A stretch of 64,000 bases of DNA from Simkaniaceae bacterium. GTDB lineage: Bacteria > Chlamydiota > Chlamydiia > Chlamydiales > Simkaniaceae. How positions within the stretch are numbered: position 1 is the stretch's first letter; each line of letters starts with the position of its first letter. A program made the position numbers and the translations under genes. Below are positions 44,188 to 52,929 of this stretch, piece by piece. The stretch lies in NCBI GenBank assembly GCA_018399075.1, contig CP073763.1, positions 1,550,001 to 1,614,000 of the forward strand. Reading direction: 5' to 3'. The notes beneath the pieces are model-generated. The model was not told where the DNA came from, did no database searches, and worked only from the letters and a program-made list of their open reading frames with translations.

Positions 44188-45451
44188 GGTTACTCCTCAA
44201 TTTTTGATCATTCATCTTATCCTCAGCACTCGATTTTTGTCGAAGAGAATTGGCTCCAAAAGTGAGCCCTACACGAGCCACAATTTCTTTATCCAACCCA
44301 TACCCAGGAAGGTATCCAGAGGTTTTTCCACCAAGCTCTCCAAAAAGAGCCACTTTTGAAAGGAGGTTCAGCCTTCCTGTGAATGAAAGAGCAGTTCCCC
44401 AACGCCTTTTATTAAGGGAAGGGCGAAAGGCCGTCCCACTATCTAAAAGCTCCTGAACAGTTACGGGTGTATTAAAAACGCCTTGGTTCCAACCATCAAA
44501 GCGGAAACCTATAGACCCTCTCCTTCCAGAATAAAGGTGGTCATACGCAAAACCAACTCCGAAACTCCTTTTTCCTCCTTTGAAGTAGAAGTAAAAAGGG
44601 TTTCCTTTGTAGAGAAAATAGTTTTCTAAATAGGCTTCAGGAGCATAAGGTGCATAGCCGATTTTAACATTGGGTAAGTAACGGAGATCTTCACCTAATG
44701 AGAACATGGGAAACTTCCAAGATTTACCTTCTGCCATATAGTAGAAAAAGGAGTAGTAGGAATAAAAGGTCATCGGATCAAGCCAGTTAAAAAGGGTCCA
44801 ACGGAGGAGTTTCCCATGGGTGAGTTCTCCATCGGGGTAGGAATGATTATGAAAAAACATATAACCTTTAACATCATTTCCTGAAGGGCCATCTCCTTTA
44901 AGCTTTCCAAGATGAGTAATCCAGGTGTACCAAAAAATCGATTGCTGAGCTTGATTATAGAGCGTCGAAAGACGTCCATCGATTTCTCCCTTAGCTATCC
45001 ACTGCATTTTAAGATCGCGCGCTAAAATTTGCTCAGCTTCAAGACCTGCAACAGTCACAGCAAGCATCTCTCCAACAGTCATAGAGTAATACTCTTTATC
45101 GTTAAAATATGTGGCACCTCCCCAAGGTGATACCTGATATTTTTTGGGGGTATATCCTAATTCTCGAAGGCGGTATCCATGTCCAAAAACTTCATGCTGG
45201 GTTACATCAGCAAGCATATTGATATTATGCCAGAATAAAAACTGCTCAAGTGTTCTTCCCCATACCTTTGCCGTAGAGTCTTTCTTGGATTTTTTAAAGA
45301 GGGCATCCTCTCCTTGAATCATCAGTTCTTGAGCAAAAATTAAGTTGGCAGAGCCAGAATAAGGAGAAAAGTGAGGGTCGACCATCACAGTCTGATTGGC
45401 AAAAGCACTTCCCGTTATCAAAAACAAGCACAAATTCCGTATCAATTTCAT
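44174..45451 (-). CDS. Outer membrane protein of unknown family with N-terminal HEVFGH motif
   Basis: 425 residues. Signal peptide cut near AFA-NQT. The N-terminal third contains TQHEVFGHGYRLREL (residues 85-99), reminiscent of a zinc protease HExxH but with one residue too many (HExxxH), and then tryptophan/tyrosine-rich helices. The second half has barrel-like strands (residues about 280-410) rich in GG, GF and GY turns. The very end is a polar, charged tail. It lies upstream of a lipoprotein gene with which it overlaps. A canonical metalloprotease is not supported by the spacing. Confidence 0.65.
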   Translation of the reverse strand: MKLIRNLCLFLITGSAFANQTVMVDPHFSPYSGSANLIFAQELMIQGEDALFKKSKKDSTAKVWGRTLEQFLFWHNINMLADVTQHEVFGHGYRLRELGYTPKKYQVSPWGGATYFNDKEYYSMTVGEMLAVTVAGLEAEQILARDLKMQWIAKGEIDGRLSTLYNQAQQSIFWYTWITHLGKLKGDGPSGNDVKGYMFFHNHSYPDGELTHGKLLRWTLFNWLDPMTFYSYYSFFYYMAEGKSWKFPMFSLGEDLRYLPNVKIGYAPYAPEAYLENYFLYKGNPFYFYFKGGKRSFGVGFAYDHLYSGRRGSIGFRFDGWNQGVFNTPVTVQELLDSGTAFRPSLNKRRWGTALSFTGRLNLLSKVALFGELGGKTSGYLPGYGLDKEIVARVGLTFGANSLRQKSSAEDKMNDQKLRSNHEED

Positions 45452-45517
45452 TTCATTTTCCTAATTAAATCGAATAATCGAGAGGAAATAGTAACATTAG
45501 ATAAAAATAAATGCCAT

Positions 45518-45542
45518 AAAAAAAGCCTCCCAAAAGGGAGGC
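45518..45542 (-). terminator. Terminator after tRNA-Asn
   Basis: Stem GCCTCCC / GGGAGGC with an AAAA loop (TTTT on the minus strand) and seven T on the minus strand directly after the stem. It begins four bases after the tRNA. Confidence 0.92.
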
Positions 45543-45545
45543 TAT

Positions 45546-45617
45546 CTCCGGATGCTGGATTCGAACCAGCGACCAATAGATTAACAGTCTACTGCTCTAC
45601 CGCTGAGCTAATCCGGA
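45546..45617 (-). tRNA. tRNA-Asn (anticodon GUU)
   Basis: 72 bases, reading TCCGGAT at the 5' end and ATCCGGA plus discriminator G at the 3' end (seven-pair acceptor stem). D arm TAGCTCAGCGGTAGAGCA, anticodon loop CTGTTAA with GTT, and T arm CTGGTTCGAATCCAG. The CCA end is not encoded, as it is followed by TAGCC. Confidence 0.95.
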
Positions 45618-45669
45618 ATAAGTACGCAATGATAATCACCTAGAGATTTTAGTTCAATTGATTTGATAT

Positions 45670-47886
45670 ATGACAAAAAAATTTGTGTGCAAAGAGGAGG
45701 AGATTAGAGTAAGATGGCAGGCTATGGATCAACTCAGCGGATTTATCGACCACATTATTTTTGCTAGTGAAGAAACGGGGTTTACTGTTGCAAAACTTAA
45801 GACGCCGCGGCAACAGGATCATATCACCATCGTGGGTTCTCTGCCCGGTGTCAATCCTGGCGAGACTCTCCATTGCAAGGGAACTTGGAAACACCATCCG
45901 CGCCATGGGCGGCAGTTTGAAATAGAAAGTTATGAGCTGACAGCTCCTGTCGACCTATTAGGAATACAAAGATATTTAGAATCTGGAATGGTTAAGGGTG
46001 TTGGCCCTGTCTATGCTGAGAAGATTGTTCAAGAGTTCGGAGTCAAAACCCTTGAGGTCATTGACAAGACTCCCCATCGCTTGACAGAGATTCCAGGGCT
46101 TGGAGCCAAACGGGTAGAAAAGATTGAAGCCTGCTGGAATGAGCAAAAAGGAATCCGCAATGTGATGATCTTTTTGCAGTCTCATAAAGTTCGCCCTTCA
46201 TTTGCTCAAAAGATTTTTAAGCGGTATGGAGAAGAGAGTATCGATAAGGTCAAAGAAAACCCTTATGCTCTTGCCAAAGAAATCTATGGAATTGGCTTCA
46301 AATCGGCTGACGAACTTGCTCAAAACCTAGGTATTGCCAAAGATTCCCCTATCCGAATCAAATCAGGAATTGAATATGTCCTTTGGGAGTTGAGTAATGA
46401 TGGCCATGTCTGCTTTCCTAAAGAGGGGTTTATTCCTGAAGCAGAAAAGATTCTAGAGGTTGAAGGCAAGCTCATTGAAGATCAGATTAATGCTCTGGAG
46501 CTAGAAGGGCACATCATGGTTGAAAATCTAGAAGGTATCGCTCATATTTGGGTCCGCCCCCTTTACAGTGCCGAATGGGGAGTGGCCCAAGAGCTAAAAC
46601 GGATCCATGATGCCCCCTGTCATATCCGCCCTGTCTTGATTGATAAAGCCATTGAATGGGCACAAGAAAAACACCGGATCCGCTTTGCTAAAGAACAGAA
46701 AGTCGCAATCTCAAGGAGTTTAGAAGAGAAGATTCATATCATTACAGGAGGACCGGGAACGGGAAAAAGCACGATTACCCGTGCAATCCTATCCATTGCA
46801 TCGCGAGTCACCGATAAAATCACCCTTGCAGCACCTACAGGACGGGCCGCTAAGAGGATGACAGAGATCACCGGAAAAAAAGCTTTTACCATCCATAGCC
46901 TTCTCGAGTTTGATTTTAACGAAGGAGGTTTTAAACGAACCCGCGATAACCCTCTAACTGCACGTCTTCTGATCATTGATGAAGCCAGCATGATCGATAC
47001 TCTCTTAATGTATAGCCTTCTCAAAGCAATCCCTGATGAAACCCGTGTTATTTTTATAGGCGATATTGATCAACTTCCTAGCGTTGGTGCTGGCAATGTT
47101 CTCAAAGATATGATCTATTCAGAAACCATTCCTATGACCCGCCTAAAATTTATCTTCCGTCAAGGAAAGGGATCTCGCATTGTTGCAAATGCCCACCGGA
47201 TTAACGCTGGCTATTTCCCTGAAACCGAACATGAACAAGGCAGTGATTTCGTCTTTTTCAATGTTGATACACCAGAAGAAATCCTTGCTAAAATCATTAA
47301 TCTTATTGAGCATCATATCCCCGAAAAATTTCCCTTCCATCCTGTTGATGATATTCAAGTCCTTTCTCCGATGAAAAAAGGAATCATTGGAACAGATAAC
47401 CTTAATCATGCCTTGCAGCAAAAACTCAATCCTCAATCTCTTTCTCTCGAGCGGATGGGACGTCATTTTAACCTCTATGATAAGGTGATGCAAATTCGGA
47501 ATAACTACGATAAAAAGGTCTATAATGGCGATGTTGGCCGGATCACCTCTCTTGACATGGAAAGCCAAGAACTAGTTGTCAATTATGATGGGAAAGAGGT
47601 TCCCTATGACTTTTCAGATATCGATGAACTCATGCTTGCCTATGCCGTTTCGATCCATAAATACCAAGGGAGTGAGTGCCCCTGCGTTATTATCCCTGTC
47701 CATACCTCCCATTTTAAGCTCCTTTTCAGAAACCTTCTCTATACGGGAATCACCCGTGGAAAAAAGCTTGTGATCCTCCTAGGCACTAAAAAAGCCTTAG
47801 CCATTGCTGTTAAAACAGATAACGTTAAAACCCGCTATTCGGGCCTCCAGTATTTTCTGAGTAAAGTCCCAGCACTAAACACTTGA
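45670..47886 (+). CDS. recD: RecD2-type DNA helicase (exodeoxyribonuclease V alpha subunit family)
   Basis: 738 residues. N-terminal OB/HhH region (GSLPGVNPGETL, TEIPGLGAKRVEKI), then helicase motif I GGPGTGKSTITRA, motif II IIDEASMID and the C-terminal motif KYQGSECPCVIIPVH of SF1B helicases. The N-terminal extension with helix-hairpin-helix motifs marks it as RecD2 rather than the RecBCD subunit. Chlamydia has recD at the same place next to metG. An alternative start is ATG 45724 (residue 19), as the first 18 codons have no ribosome site. Confidence 0.93.
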   Translation: MTKKFVCKEEEIRVRWQAMDQLSGFIDHIIFASEETGFTVAKLKTPRQQDHITIVGSLPGVNPGETLHCKGTWKHHPRHGRQFEIESYELTAPVDLLGIQRYLESGMVKGVGPVYAEKIVQEFGVKTLEVIDKTPHRLTEIPGLGAKRVEKIEACWNEQKGIRNVMIFLQSHKVRPSFAQKIFKRYGEESIDKVKENPYALAKEIYGIGFKSADELAQNLGIAKDSPIRIKSGIEYVLWELSNDGHVCFPKEGFIPEAEKILEVEGKLIEDQINALELEGHIMVENLEGIAHIWVRPLYSAEWGVAQELKRIHDAPCHIRPVLIDKAIEWAQEKHRIRFAKEQKVAISRSLEEKIHIITGGPGTGKSTITRAILSIASRVTDKITLAAPTGRAAKRMTEITGKKAFTIHSLLEFDFNEGGFKRTRDNPLTARLLIIDEASMIDTLLMYSLLKAIPDETRVIFIGDIDQLPSVGAGNVLKDMIYSETIPMTRLKFIFRQGKGSRIVANAHRINAGYFPETEHEQGSDFVFFNVDTPEEILAKIINLIEHHIPEKFPFHPVDDIQVLSPMKKGIIGTDNLNHALQQKLNPQSLSLERMGRHFNLYDKVMQIRNNYDKKVYNGDVGRITSLDMESQELVVNYDGKEVPYDFSDIDELMLAYAVSIHKYQGSECPCVIIPVHTSHFKLLFRNLLYTGITRGKKLVILLGTKKALAIAVKTDNVKTRYSGLQYFLSKVPALNT

Positions 47887-47911
47887 AATTAAAAGAAAAT
47901 GTTGCTAGAAT
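47883..47911 (+). promoter_or_regulatory. Promoter of the 35-residue basic protein gene
   Basis: TTGAAA, 17-base spacer, TAGAAT. The -35 box includes the recD stop codon. The predicted leader is about 50 bases and contains TTAGGG-N15-CCCTAA (47935-47953 region), a weak hairpin just before a GAGG ribosome site. Confidence 0.65.
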
Positions 47912-47966
47912 CTAAGTAAGGATGATTAGGGGTAGAAGAAAAACAACCCTAAATGAGGATAGAGTC

Positions 47967-48074
47967 ATGAAAAAAAAGTCTAAAAAACTAGTACGCAAGG
48001 TTTTACGTAAATTTAAACGGAAATCACGGTTTAAACGAGCTATTGAATCCTTTAAGGATTTAACAAGAATTTAA
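47967..48074 (+). CDS. Very basic 35-residue protein
   Basis: Gene of 36 codons encoding a peptide with 11 Lys and 6 Arg in 35 residues, beginning MKKKSKKLVRKVLRKFKRKS. The first 24 residues are amphipathic and cationic; the last ten include two acids. GAGG lies eight bases before the ATG, and a consensus-like promoter lies 56 bases upstream, so it is not a chance ORF. A role in RNA or ribosome/DNA binding is plausible. It ends in a four-base convergent overlap with metG. I do not know its family. Confidence 0.7.
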   Translation: MKKKSKKLVRKVLRKFKRKSRFKRAIESFKDLTRI

Positions 48075-50062
48075 GCTATGGGGCTCCCAAGAGGGGCCTC
48101 TTGTATTTCTACTATTTCTAGGGAATCATCATTCCCTGCCGCTAGGATCATTCCCTGGCTTTCAACGCCCATAAGCTTGGCAGGTTTAAGGTTAGCTACA
48201 AATGCCACCTTTTTTCCAATAAGAGCTTGAGAGTCGGGATATGCCCTGCGGATTCCAGAGACCACTGTCCTTTTCTCAAAACCGAGATTGACCTCAATTT
48301 TATAGAGTTTATCACTTTTAGGAACCTCTTCAACCGATAGAATTTCTGCTACACGGATATCGAGCTTTTGGAAAGTATCGAATGTGATTTGATCTTTTAG
48401 ATTTCCTGCCGCTTCTTTTAAAGCCTCAAGCTTTTTTTCTATCACGCTATCCTCCACTTTAGGAAAGAGCACTTCGGGTTTTGGAAAGGTGCGATTTTGG
48501 GGAATCCCTGCCTCTAGGACAGCCTCCCAATTTTGATCTTTAAGGCTTGTTTCATTGCCCAGAAGTTTCCACACTTTTTCAGCTGTCTCAGGAATAATGG
48601 GGAAAGAAACCAGAGCTAAGGCATTAAGCGCCCTCAAACAGCAGGCAATGGTTGTTCCCATTCCTTGCGCATCTTTCCATGGTTTTTTTCCATCAAAGTA
48701 AACATTTCCTTCCTGCGCAATTTCCATAATTAGTTGAGTTGCTTTGCGGAGGTGAAAATGTGAATAGGCTTGATGGATTGCTTTAGTCAGCGCATCGATT
48801 TTTTCTAAAAAGGATTCATCTTCATGTTTAAGGTCTCCATAAGGAGGCATGACCCCATCGCATTTATTTTGGGTAAAGACTAGGACTCGATTGATAAGGT
48901 TTCCATATTTTCCTAACAGTTCACTATTGCAGCGCATTTGAAAGTCTTTCCATGAAAACTCGCTATCTTGGGTTTCAGGAGCATTCGCTGCAATAGCATA
49001 GCGGATCTGATCAGCTGAAAAGTTTTTGAAAAAATCGTCGAGATCAATGTACCAACCCGCTGACTTACTGAACTGTTTTCCCTCTAAATTATAAAACTCA
49101 TTAGCAGGAAGCTCATCAACAGTTTTATAAGGTTCATCTTGCCCCATCGTCATGGCTGGAAAGAAAATAGCATGAAAGGGAATATTATCTTTTCCAATAA
49201 AGTTCACCAGCTTTGTCTTTTCATCGCACCAATACCGTTTCCAAGCCTCTGGATCCCCCTTTTTTAAGGCCCACTCTTTTGTTGCAGAGATATAACCTAT
49301 AGGTGCATCAAACCAAACATAGAGAACTTTTCCCTCCGCTCCCTCAAGAGGAACAGGAATTCCCCACTCAGAATCACGGGTAATCGCACGGGGTTTTAGA
49401 TCATCGATGTAGTTTTGCGCAAAGTTAACAACATTAGACTTCCAGTTCTTCTTTTTAATCCAGTGAGTGAGTTCATCCTTGAAAAGGTCAAAACGGATAA
49501 ACCAGTGTTTCGTCGCTTTTAAGATAAGGGGAGCCCCTGTTAGCTTTGACTTAGGTTTTTTTAAATCGGTTGCTTCATAGCTTGCCGCGCATTTGGGACA
49601 TTCATCTCCTCGCGCTTCTTCAAATCCACATTTCGGACAGATTCCCATAACATAACGATCAGCAAGGAACCGCTTATCTTTTTCTGAGAAGAGCTGGTCT
49701 GTTACCTTCTCTTTAATATAGCCATTTTTAAGGAGTTGTTTAAAGTAGGTTTGGGAGGGTTCTACATGCCCATCCCACGTAGTACGAGAGTAATGGTCGA
49801 AGCCGATATTCATCTTTTGAAAGAAGTCGCTTAAGACCTGATGGAAATGATCCACATGCTCTTTTGGTGTACGCCCCGCAAGCTCTGCACTCAGGGTGAT
49901 TGCCACCCCATGTTCATCCGAACCGCAGATATAGAGAACGTCATTTCCAATGAGTCTCTGAAATCGGGCATAACAATCCGCAGGGAGATAAGCTCCAGCA
50001 ATGTGCCCAAAGTGAAGGGGACCATTTGCGTAAGGGAGTGCTGCCGTTATCAGAACTTTCAT
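48071..50062 (-). CDS. metG: Methionyl-tRNA synthetase
   Basis: Class I enzyme, 663 residues. HIGH motif is NGPLHFGHIAGAYL; a zinc-knuckle CPKCGFEEARGDECPKC follows around residue 140, and the KMSKS motif is replaced by QFSKSAGWY (near residue 330). The C-terminal ~110 residues form a tRNA-binding (TyrS-C/beta subunit, EMAP-like) domain beginning ITFDTFQKLDIRVAEIL. It ends beside the basic small gene and starts overlapping the RpoZ-like gene by four bases (ATGA). Confidence 0.97.
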   Translation of the reverse strand: MKVLITAALPYANGPLHFGHIAGAYLPADCYARFQRLIGNDVLYICGSDEHGVAITLSAELAGRTPKEHVDHFHQVLSDFFQKMNIGFDHYSRTTWDGHVEPSQTYFKQLLKNGYIKEKVTDQLFSEKDKRFLADRYVMGICPKCGFEEARGDECPKCAASYEATDLKKPKSKLTGAPLILKATKHWFIRFDLFKDELTHWIKKKNWKSNVVNFAQNYIDDLKPRAITRDSEWGIPVPLEGAEGKVLYVWFDAPIGYISATKEWALKKGDPEAWKRYWCDEKTKLVNFIGKDNIPFHAIFFPAMTMGQDEPYKTVDELPANEFYNLEGKQFSKSAGWYIDLDDFFKNFSADQIRYAIAANAPETQDSEFSWKDFQMRCNSELLGKYGNLINRVLVFTQNKCDGVMPPYGDLKHEDESFLEKIDALTKAIHQAYSHFHLRKATQLIMEIAQEGNVYFDGKKPWKDAQGMGTTIACCLRALNALALVSFPIIPETAEKVWKLLGNETSLKDQNWEAVLEAGIPQNRTFPKPEVLFPKVEDSVIEKKLEALKEAAGNLKDQITFDTFQKLDIRVAEILSVEEVPKSDKLYKIEVNLGFEKRTVVSGIRRAYPDSQALIGKKVAFVANLKPAKLMGVESQGMILAAGNDDSLEIVEIQEAPLGSPIA

Positions 50063-50250
50063 TCTTCGATTTCTTCTTCCTCAAGCTTAGGAGGATTCTT
50101 CCGAATCTCTTTTAAAAGTTGAGTCACATTTAGATCTTCATTTCCACTTTGAATCTGCTTTTGTGCGATAGCAATCGCATAGTGCGTTAATTGAAAGTTG
50201 TCTTTGAAAAGACAGGTATAACTCTCTTTTGTTAGTTCATCATGCGCCAT
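50059..50250 (-). CDS. RpoZ-like (omega subunit?) small protein, CT031 position
   Basis: 63 residues from ATG 50250, which has a near-perfect AAGGAGG; a longer start would overlap gmk heavily. The core LTHYAIAIAQKQIQSGNEDLNVTQLLKEI resembles RNA polymerase omega (E..YE.A.VA..RA.QI..G), and gmk-rpoZ is a common gene pair. Conservation is weak, so omega is a suggestion. It overlaps gmk by 11 bases and metG by four. The position equals CT031 of Chlamydia. Confidence 0.6.
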   Translation of the reverse strand: MAHDELTKESYTCLFKDNFQLTHYAIAIAQKQIQSGNEDLNVTQLLKEIRKNPPKLEEEEIEE

Positions 50251-50821
50251 GGTTTCCTCCTTCGCGATGTTTTTGAGCAATAACGATACTCTTGAGTGCT
50301 TCATAAGCTGTCTCTAGATCATCATTGATAATCGTATAATCATAATTTTTAGCCTGCTCCATTTCATGTTTAGCCCATTTGAGCCGTTTTTTTAGAGTGT
50401 CAGGCGATTCTGTTTTTCTATTTTTAAGTCTTTCTTCCAAAACCTCCATTGAAGGAGGAGCAATAAATATAAAGGTTGCTTTTACTTTTTTCTTCAGCTC
50501 TAGGGCCCCTTGGGTGTCGATAACCAAAACAACATCCATGCCACTTTCTTGCTGATTCGTAACCATCTCCTTCAAAGTCCCATAACGCTCTCCAAAGACA
50601 ATAGCGTGCTCTAAAAACTCCCCTCTAGATATCCGTTCTTCAAAGGCCTCTTTTGTCAAAAAGACATAGTCTCTCCCATCAATTTCTCCCTTTCGCGGAT
50701 TTCTTGTTGTGCAAGAAATGCTCTGAGTCACTTGATCGGGATAGGCATTTTTTAGCATATGGACAAGGGTAGTTTTCCCCGTTCCTGCAGGAGCACTAAT
50801 GATGATGAGCTGACCTTTCAT
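50240..50821 (-). CDS. gmk: Guanylate kinase
   Basis: 193 residues. P-loop SAPAGTGKTT (near residues 9-17); RNPRKGEIDGRDYVFL holds the GMP-binding Arg and Tyr; IVFGERYGT and DTQGALELK follow. It converts GMP to GDP. It is coupled to YicC by a four-base overlap and followed by the RpoZ-like gene. Confidence 0.96.
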   Translation of the reverse strand: MKGQLIIISAPAGTGKTTLVHMLKNAYPDQVTQSISCTTRNPRKGEIDGRDYVFLTKEAFEERISRGEFLEHAIVFGERYGTLKEMVTNQQESGMDVVLVIDTQGALELKKKVKATFIFIAPPSMEVLEERLKNRKTESPDTLKKRLKWAKHEMEQAKNYDYTIINDDLETAYEALKSIVIAQKHREGGNHGA

Positions 50822-51699
50822 TCTATATTTGCTAACTGCTCCCGTATTTTTTCCAACTCACTTTTTACCGATAAAATCGACTGGGTAATTTCAAGCTCTT
50901 GAGATTTTGCGGCAATCGTATTCACTTCACGGTTCATCTCTTGAGTTAAGAAGTCAAGCTCCCTACCCACACGCGCTTTATCCTCTTTGAGAATCCCCTC
51001 AAACTGCTTCACATGTGAAGCAAGACGGGTGATCTCTTCAGTCACATCAATCTTATCCGCAAAAAGGACAATCTCACGAGTCAAGCGATCTTCATCTGTC
51101 TCATGATTAATCTTTAATTCCTCAAGCTTTTTAGTCAGCCGATCGTGATACCGTTTAGGGGCAAGCTTAGCCAACTCTTTCACTTTTTCGATATTACTTT
51201 CAACCTCATTAAGCCGAGGGAGAATATCAGCAATCAGAGCATGCCCCTCAGCTTCCTTCATTTCCATGAAAGCCTCAATTGCTTCGTCAAAACCTTTAAG
51301 GAGTTCCTTTTTTAAGGTTTCATCAGGAGCGCTAGAAGGAGGCGTTGTTCCCAAAGCAAACTGCATAATCATTGAAAAAGGGATAGCTTCCTTAGGGTCA
51401 TAGCCGAGCTCTTTTGCACAGGTTTCCCATCCACAGTGAAGCTTTTTTAGAGCATCCGCTGAAGGAATCTCAAAAACAGATCCATTCCCTGCTTCTTTTG
51501 TAATACGAACGGTAATATAGCCACGCTTCACAACATTCCCTAAACGACTTCTAAGTCCCATGTCCAAAACTAGAAGTTCCTTAGGGAGATTCGTATTAAT
51601 GTCTAAACTTTTACGATTTACAGAATGTACCTCAATCAAGAAGAGTCCAACGCCTGTTTTTGCGTGAGCTCTTCCATAGGCTGTCATACTACGTGCCAT
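50818..51699 (-). CDS. YicC-family endoribonuclease
   Basis: 293 residues. Start MARSMTAYGRAHA, then IEVHSVNRKSLDINTNLPKEL and the C-terminal FLTQEMNREVNTIAAKSQ, which is the highly conserved end (EMxREVNTxGSKS). YicC-like proteins degrade small RNAs in E. coli. Here it sits directly upstream of gmk as in many bacteria. This gene is an addition relative to the cluster I recall from Chlamydia, where rnhB is followed by gmk. Confidence 0.9.
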   Translation of the reverse strand: MARSMTAYGRAHAKTGVGLFLIEVHSVNRKSLDINTNLPKELLVLDMGLRSRLGNVVKRGYITVRITKEAGNGSVFEIPSADALKKLHCGWETCAKELGYDPKEAIPFSMIMQFALGTTPPSSAPDETLKKELLKGFDEAIEAFMEMKEAEGHALIADILPRLNEVESNIEKVKELAKLAPKRYHDRLTKKLEELKINHETDEDRLTREIVLFADKIDVTEEITRLASHVKQFEGILKEDKARVGRELDFLTQEMNREVNTIAAKSQELEITQSILSVKSELEKIREQLANIE

Positions 51700-51708
51700 A
51701 GGGAAATC

Positions 51709-52353
51709 TCATGGTTGTTGAGCCTTGGTTATAACCGAATCATCTGGGTAAGTCAAGGACTTCACCGGTTCAAAACTCTTCCGATGGATCGGACAAGGAC
51801 CATAAGTTTTTAAGGCCTCAATATGTAGTTTTGTCCCATACCCTTTATGTTTATCAAAACCATAGTGAGGGAATTTTTCATGATACTCGAGCATCAAAAG
51901 GTCCCTCTTGTGCTTAGCAATAATCGAAGCTGCCCCGATACTGACCGAACGACTGTCTCCTTTAATCACGGCTTTTGAAAGAATCTGCGTCGGTGGGAGA
52001 TGGTTCCCATCAATTAAAAGATAATCAGGTTCTTTCGAAAGCTCTTTGACAGCAAGAGCCATCGCATGTAGCGACGCCCTTAAAATATTCATTTCATCAA
52101 TGAGAGCATTTTCTACAATGCCAATGCCATAGAAAATTTCAGGATGAGTTGTTAGTATATGATAAAGCTCTTCTCTCTGTCCGGCAGTAAGCTTTTTGCT
52201 ATCATCTATCCCTTCAATGTGAAGAGCTCGAGGGAGAATGCAAGCTGCAGCAACGACAGGGCCCGCAAGAGGTCCTCGCCCCGCTTCATCTACACCTGCG
52301 ATAAGCCGGCACCCTTCTTTGTAAGCGCTCTCTTCAAAAAAGGTCCGATTCAC
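51709..52353 (-). CDS. rnhB: Ribonuclease HII
   Basis: 214 residues. Removes RNA from RNA-DNA hybrids. The catalytic acids are in AGVDEAGRGPLAGPVVAA, IDDSKKLTA, DGNHLPP and the C-terminal PHYGFDKHKGYGT. It is two bases after rplS and ten before yicC. Ordinary length. Confidence 0.96.
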   Translation of the reverse strand: MNRTFFEESAYKEGCRLIAGVDEAGRGPLAGPVVAAACILPRALHIEGIDDSKKLTAGQREELYHILTTHPEIFYGIGIVENALIDEMNILRASLHAMALAVKELSKEPDYLLIDGNHLPPTQILSKAVIKGDSRSVSIGAASIIAKHKRDLLMLEYHEKFPHYGFDKHKGYGTKLHIEALKTYGPCPIHRKSFEPVKSLTYPDDSVITKAQQP

Positions 52354-52355
52354 TC

Positions 52356-52916
52356 TTACTCCGACTTAGGAGTTTCGTCTTCGGGCTTCTTTTTCTCTTC
52401 TTCTTTTTTAGGAGCTTCTTCTTTAGGCTTTTTCTCAGCTTTTGGCTTCTTTTCAGCCTTTGGAGTTTCTTCGACTTTTGCCTCGTCAGTAGGAGCTGGA
52501 GCTTCTTCTACAGGTTCAGGTGGAGCATCTTCATGAATCAGAGCAGCAACTTTTTGCTTCTTGACTCCGATTTTCTCTTTAACCTTCGCAGCCTTACCTG
52601 CAGTTCCTCTTAGATAATACAGCTTTGCACGTCGTACTTTTCCAGAACGCATGACTTCAATCTTTGCAATTCGAGGACTATGAAGAGAAAAGATCCTTTC
52701 CATTCGGGTGCCATAGGCAATCCTGTACATAGAGAAGGTTTCTGAAAGGCCTGATCCTTTTCGACCAATGACAGTTCCAGTAAAAACCTGAACTCTCTCT
52801 TTCTCCCCTTCTATAATTCGAATGTGAACTTTGATCGTATCGCCGACATTGAAATGGGGAATGTCTTGCTTTAGTTGACCGGCTTCGATCTCCTCAATTA
52901 GCGCTTCGCGGCTCAT
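52356..52916 (-). CDS. rplS: 50S ribosomal protein L19 with long acidic-basic C-terminal tail
   Basis: 186 residues; a normal L19 has about 115. The L19 core fills residues 1-125: [45 protein letters not shown] and [15 protein letters not shown]. The rest is an unstructured Lys/Glu/Pro/Ala tail with repeating EKKPKA units. Translation and binding to 23S rRNA at the subunit bridge are the known role. The tail probably protrudes from the ribosome or binds something else. A GATAGGA ribosome site precedes the ATG. Confidence 0.95.
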   Translation of the reverse strand: MSREALIEEIEAGQLKQDIPHFNVGDTIKVHIRIIEGEKERVQVFTGTVIGRKGSGLSETFSMYRIAYGTRMERIFSLHSPRIAKIEVMRSGKVRRAKLYYLRGTAGKAAKVKEKIGVKKQKVAALIHEDAPPEPVEEAPAPTDEAKVEETPKAEKKPKAEKKPKEEAPKKEEEKKKPEDETPKSE

Positions 52917-52929
52917 GATTTCCTATCTC

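Noticed and set aside
44174-45451. Zinc metalloprotease call from HEVFGH
   Set aside because: A canonical HExxH has two residues between Glu and the second His; here there are three, so the motif does not support a protease.
45670-45723. First 18 codons of recD as a separate coding element
   Set aside because: They have no ribosome site of their own and are simply a possible upstream start of the same gene.
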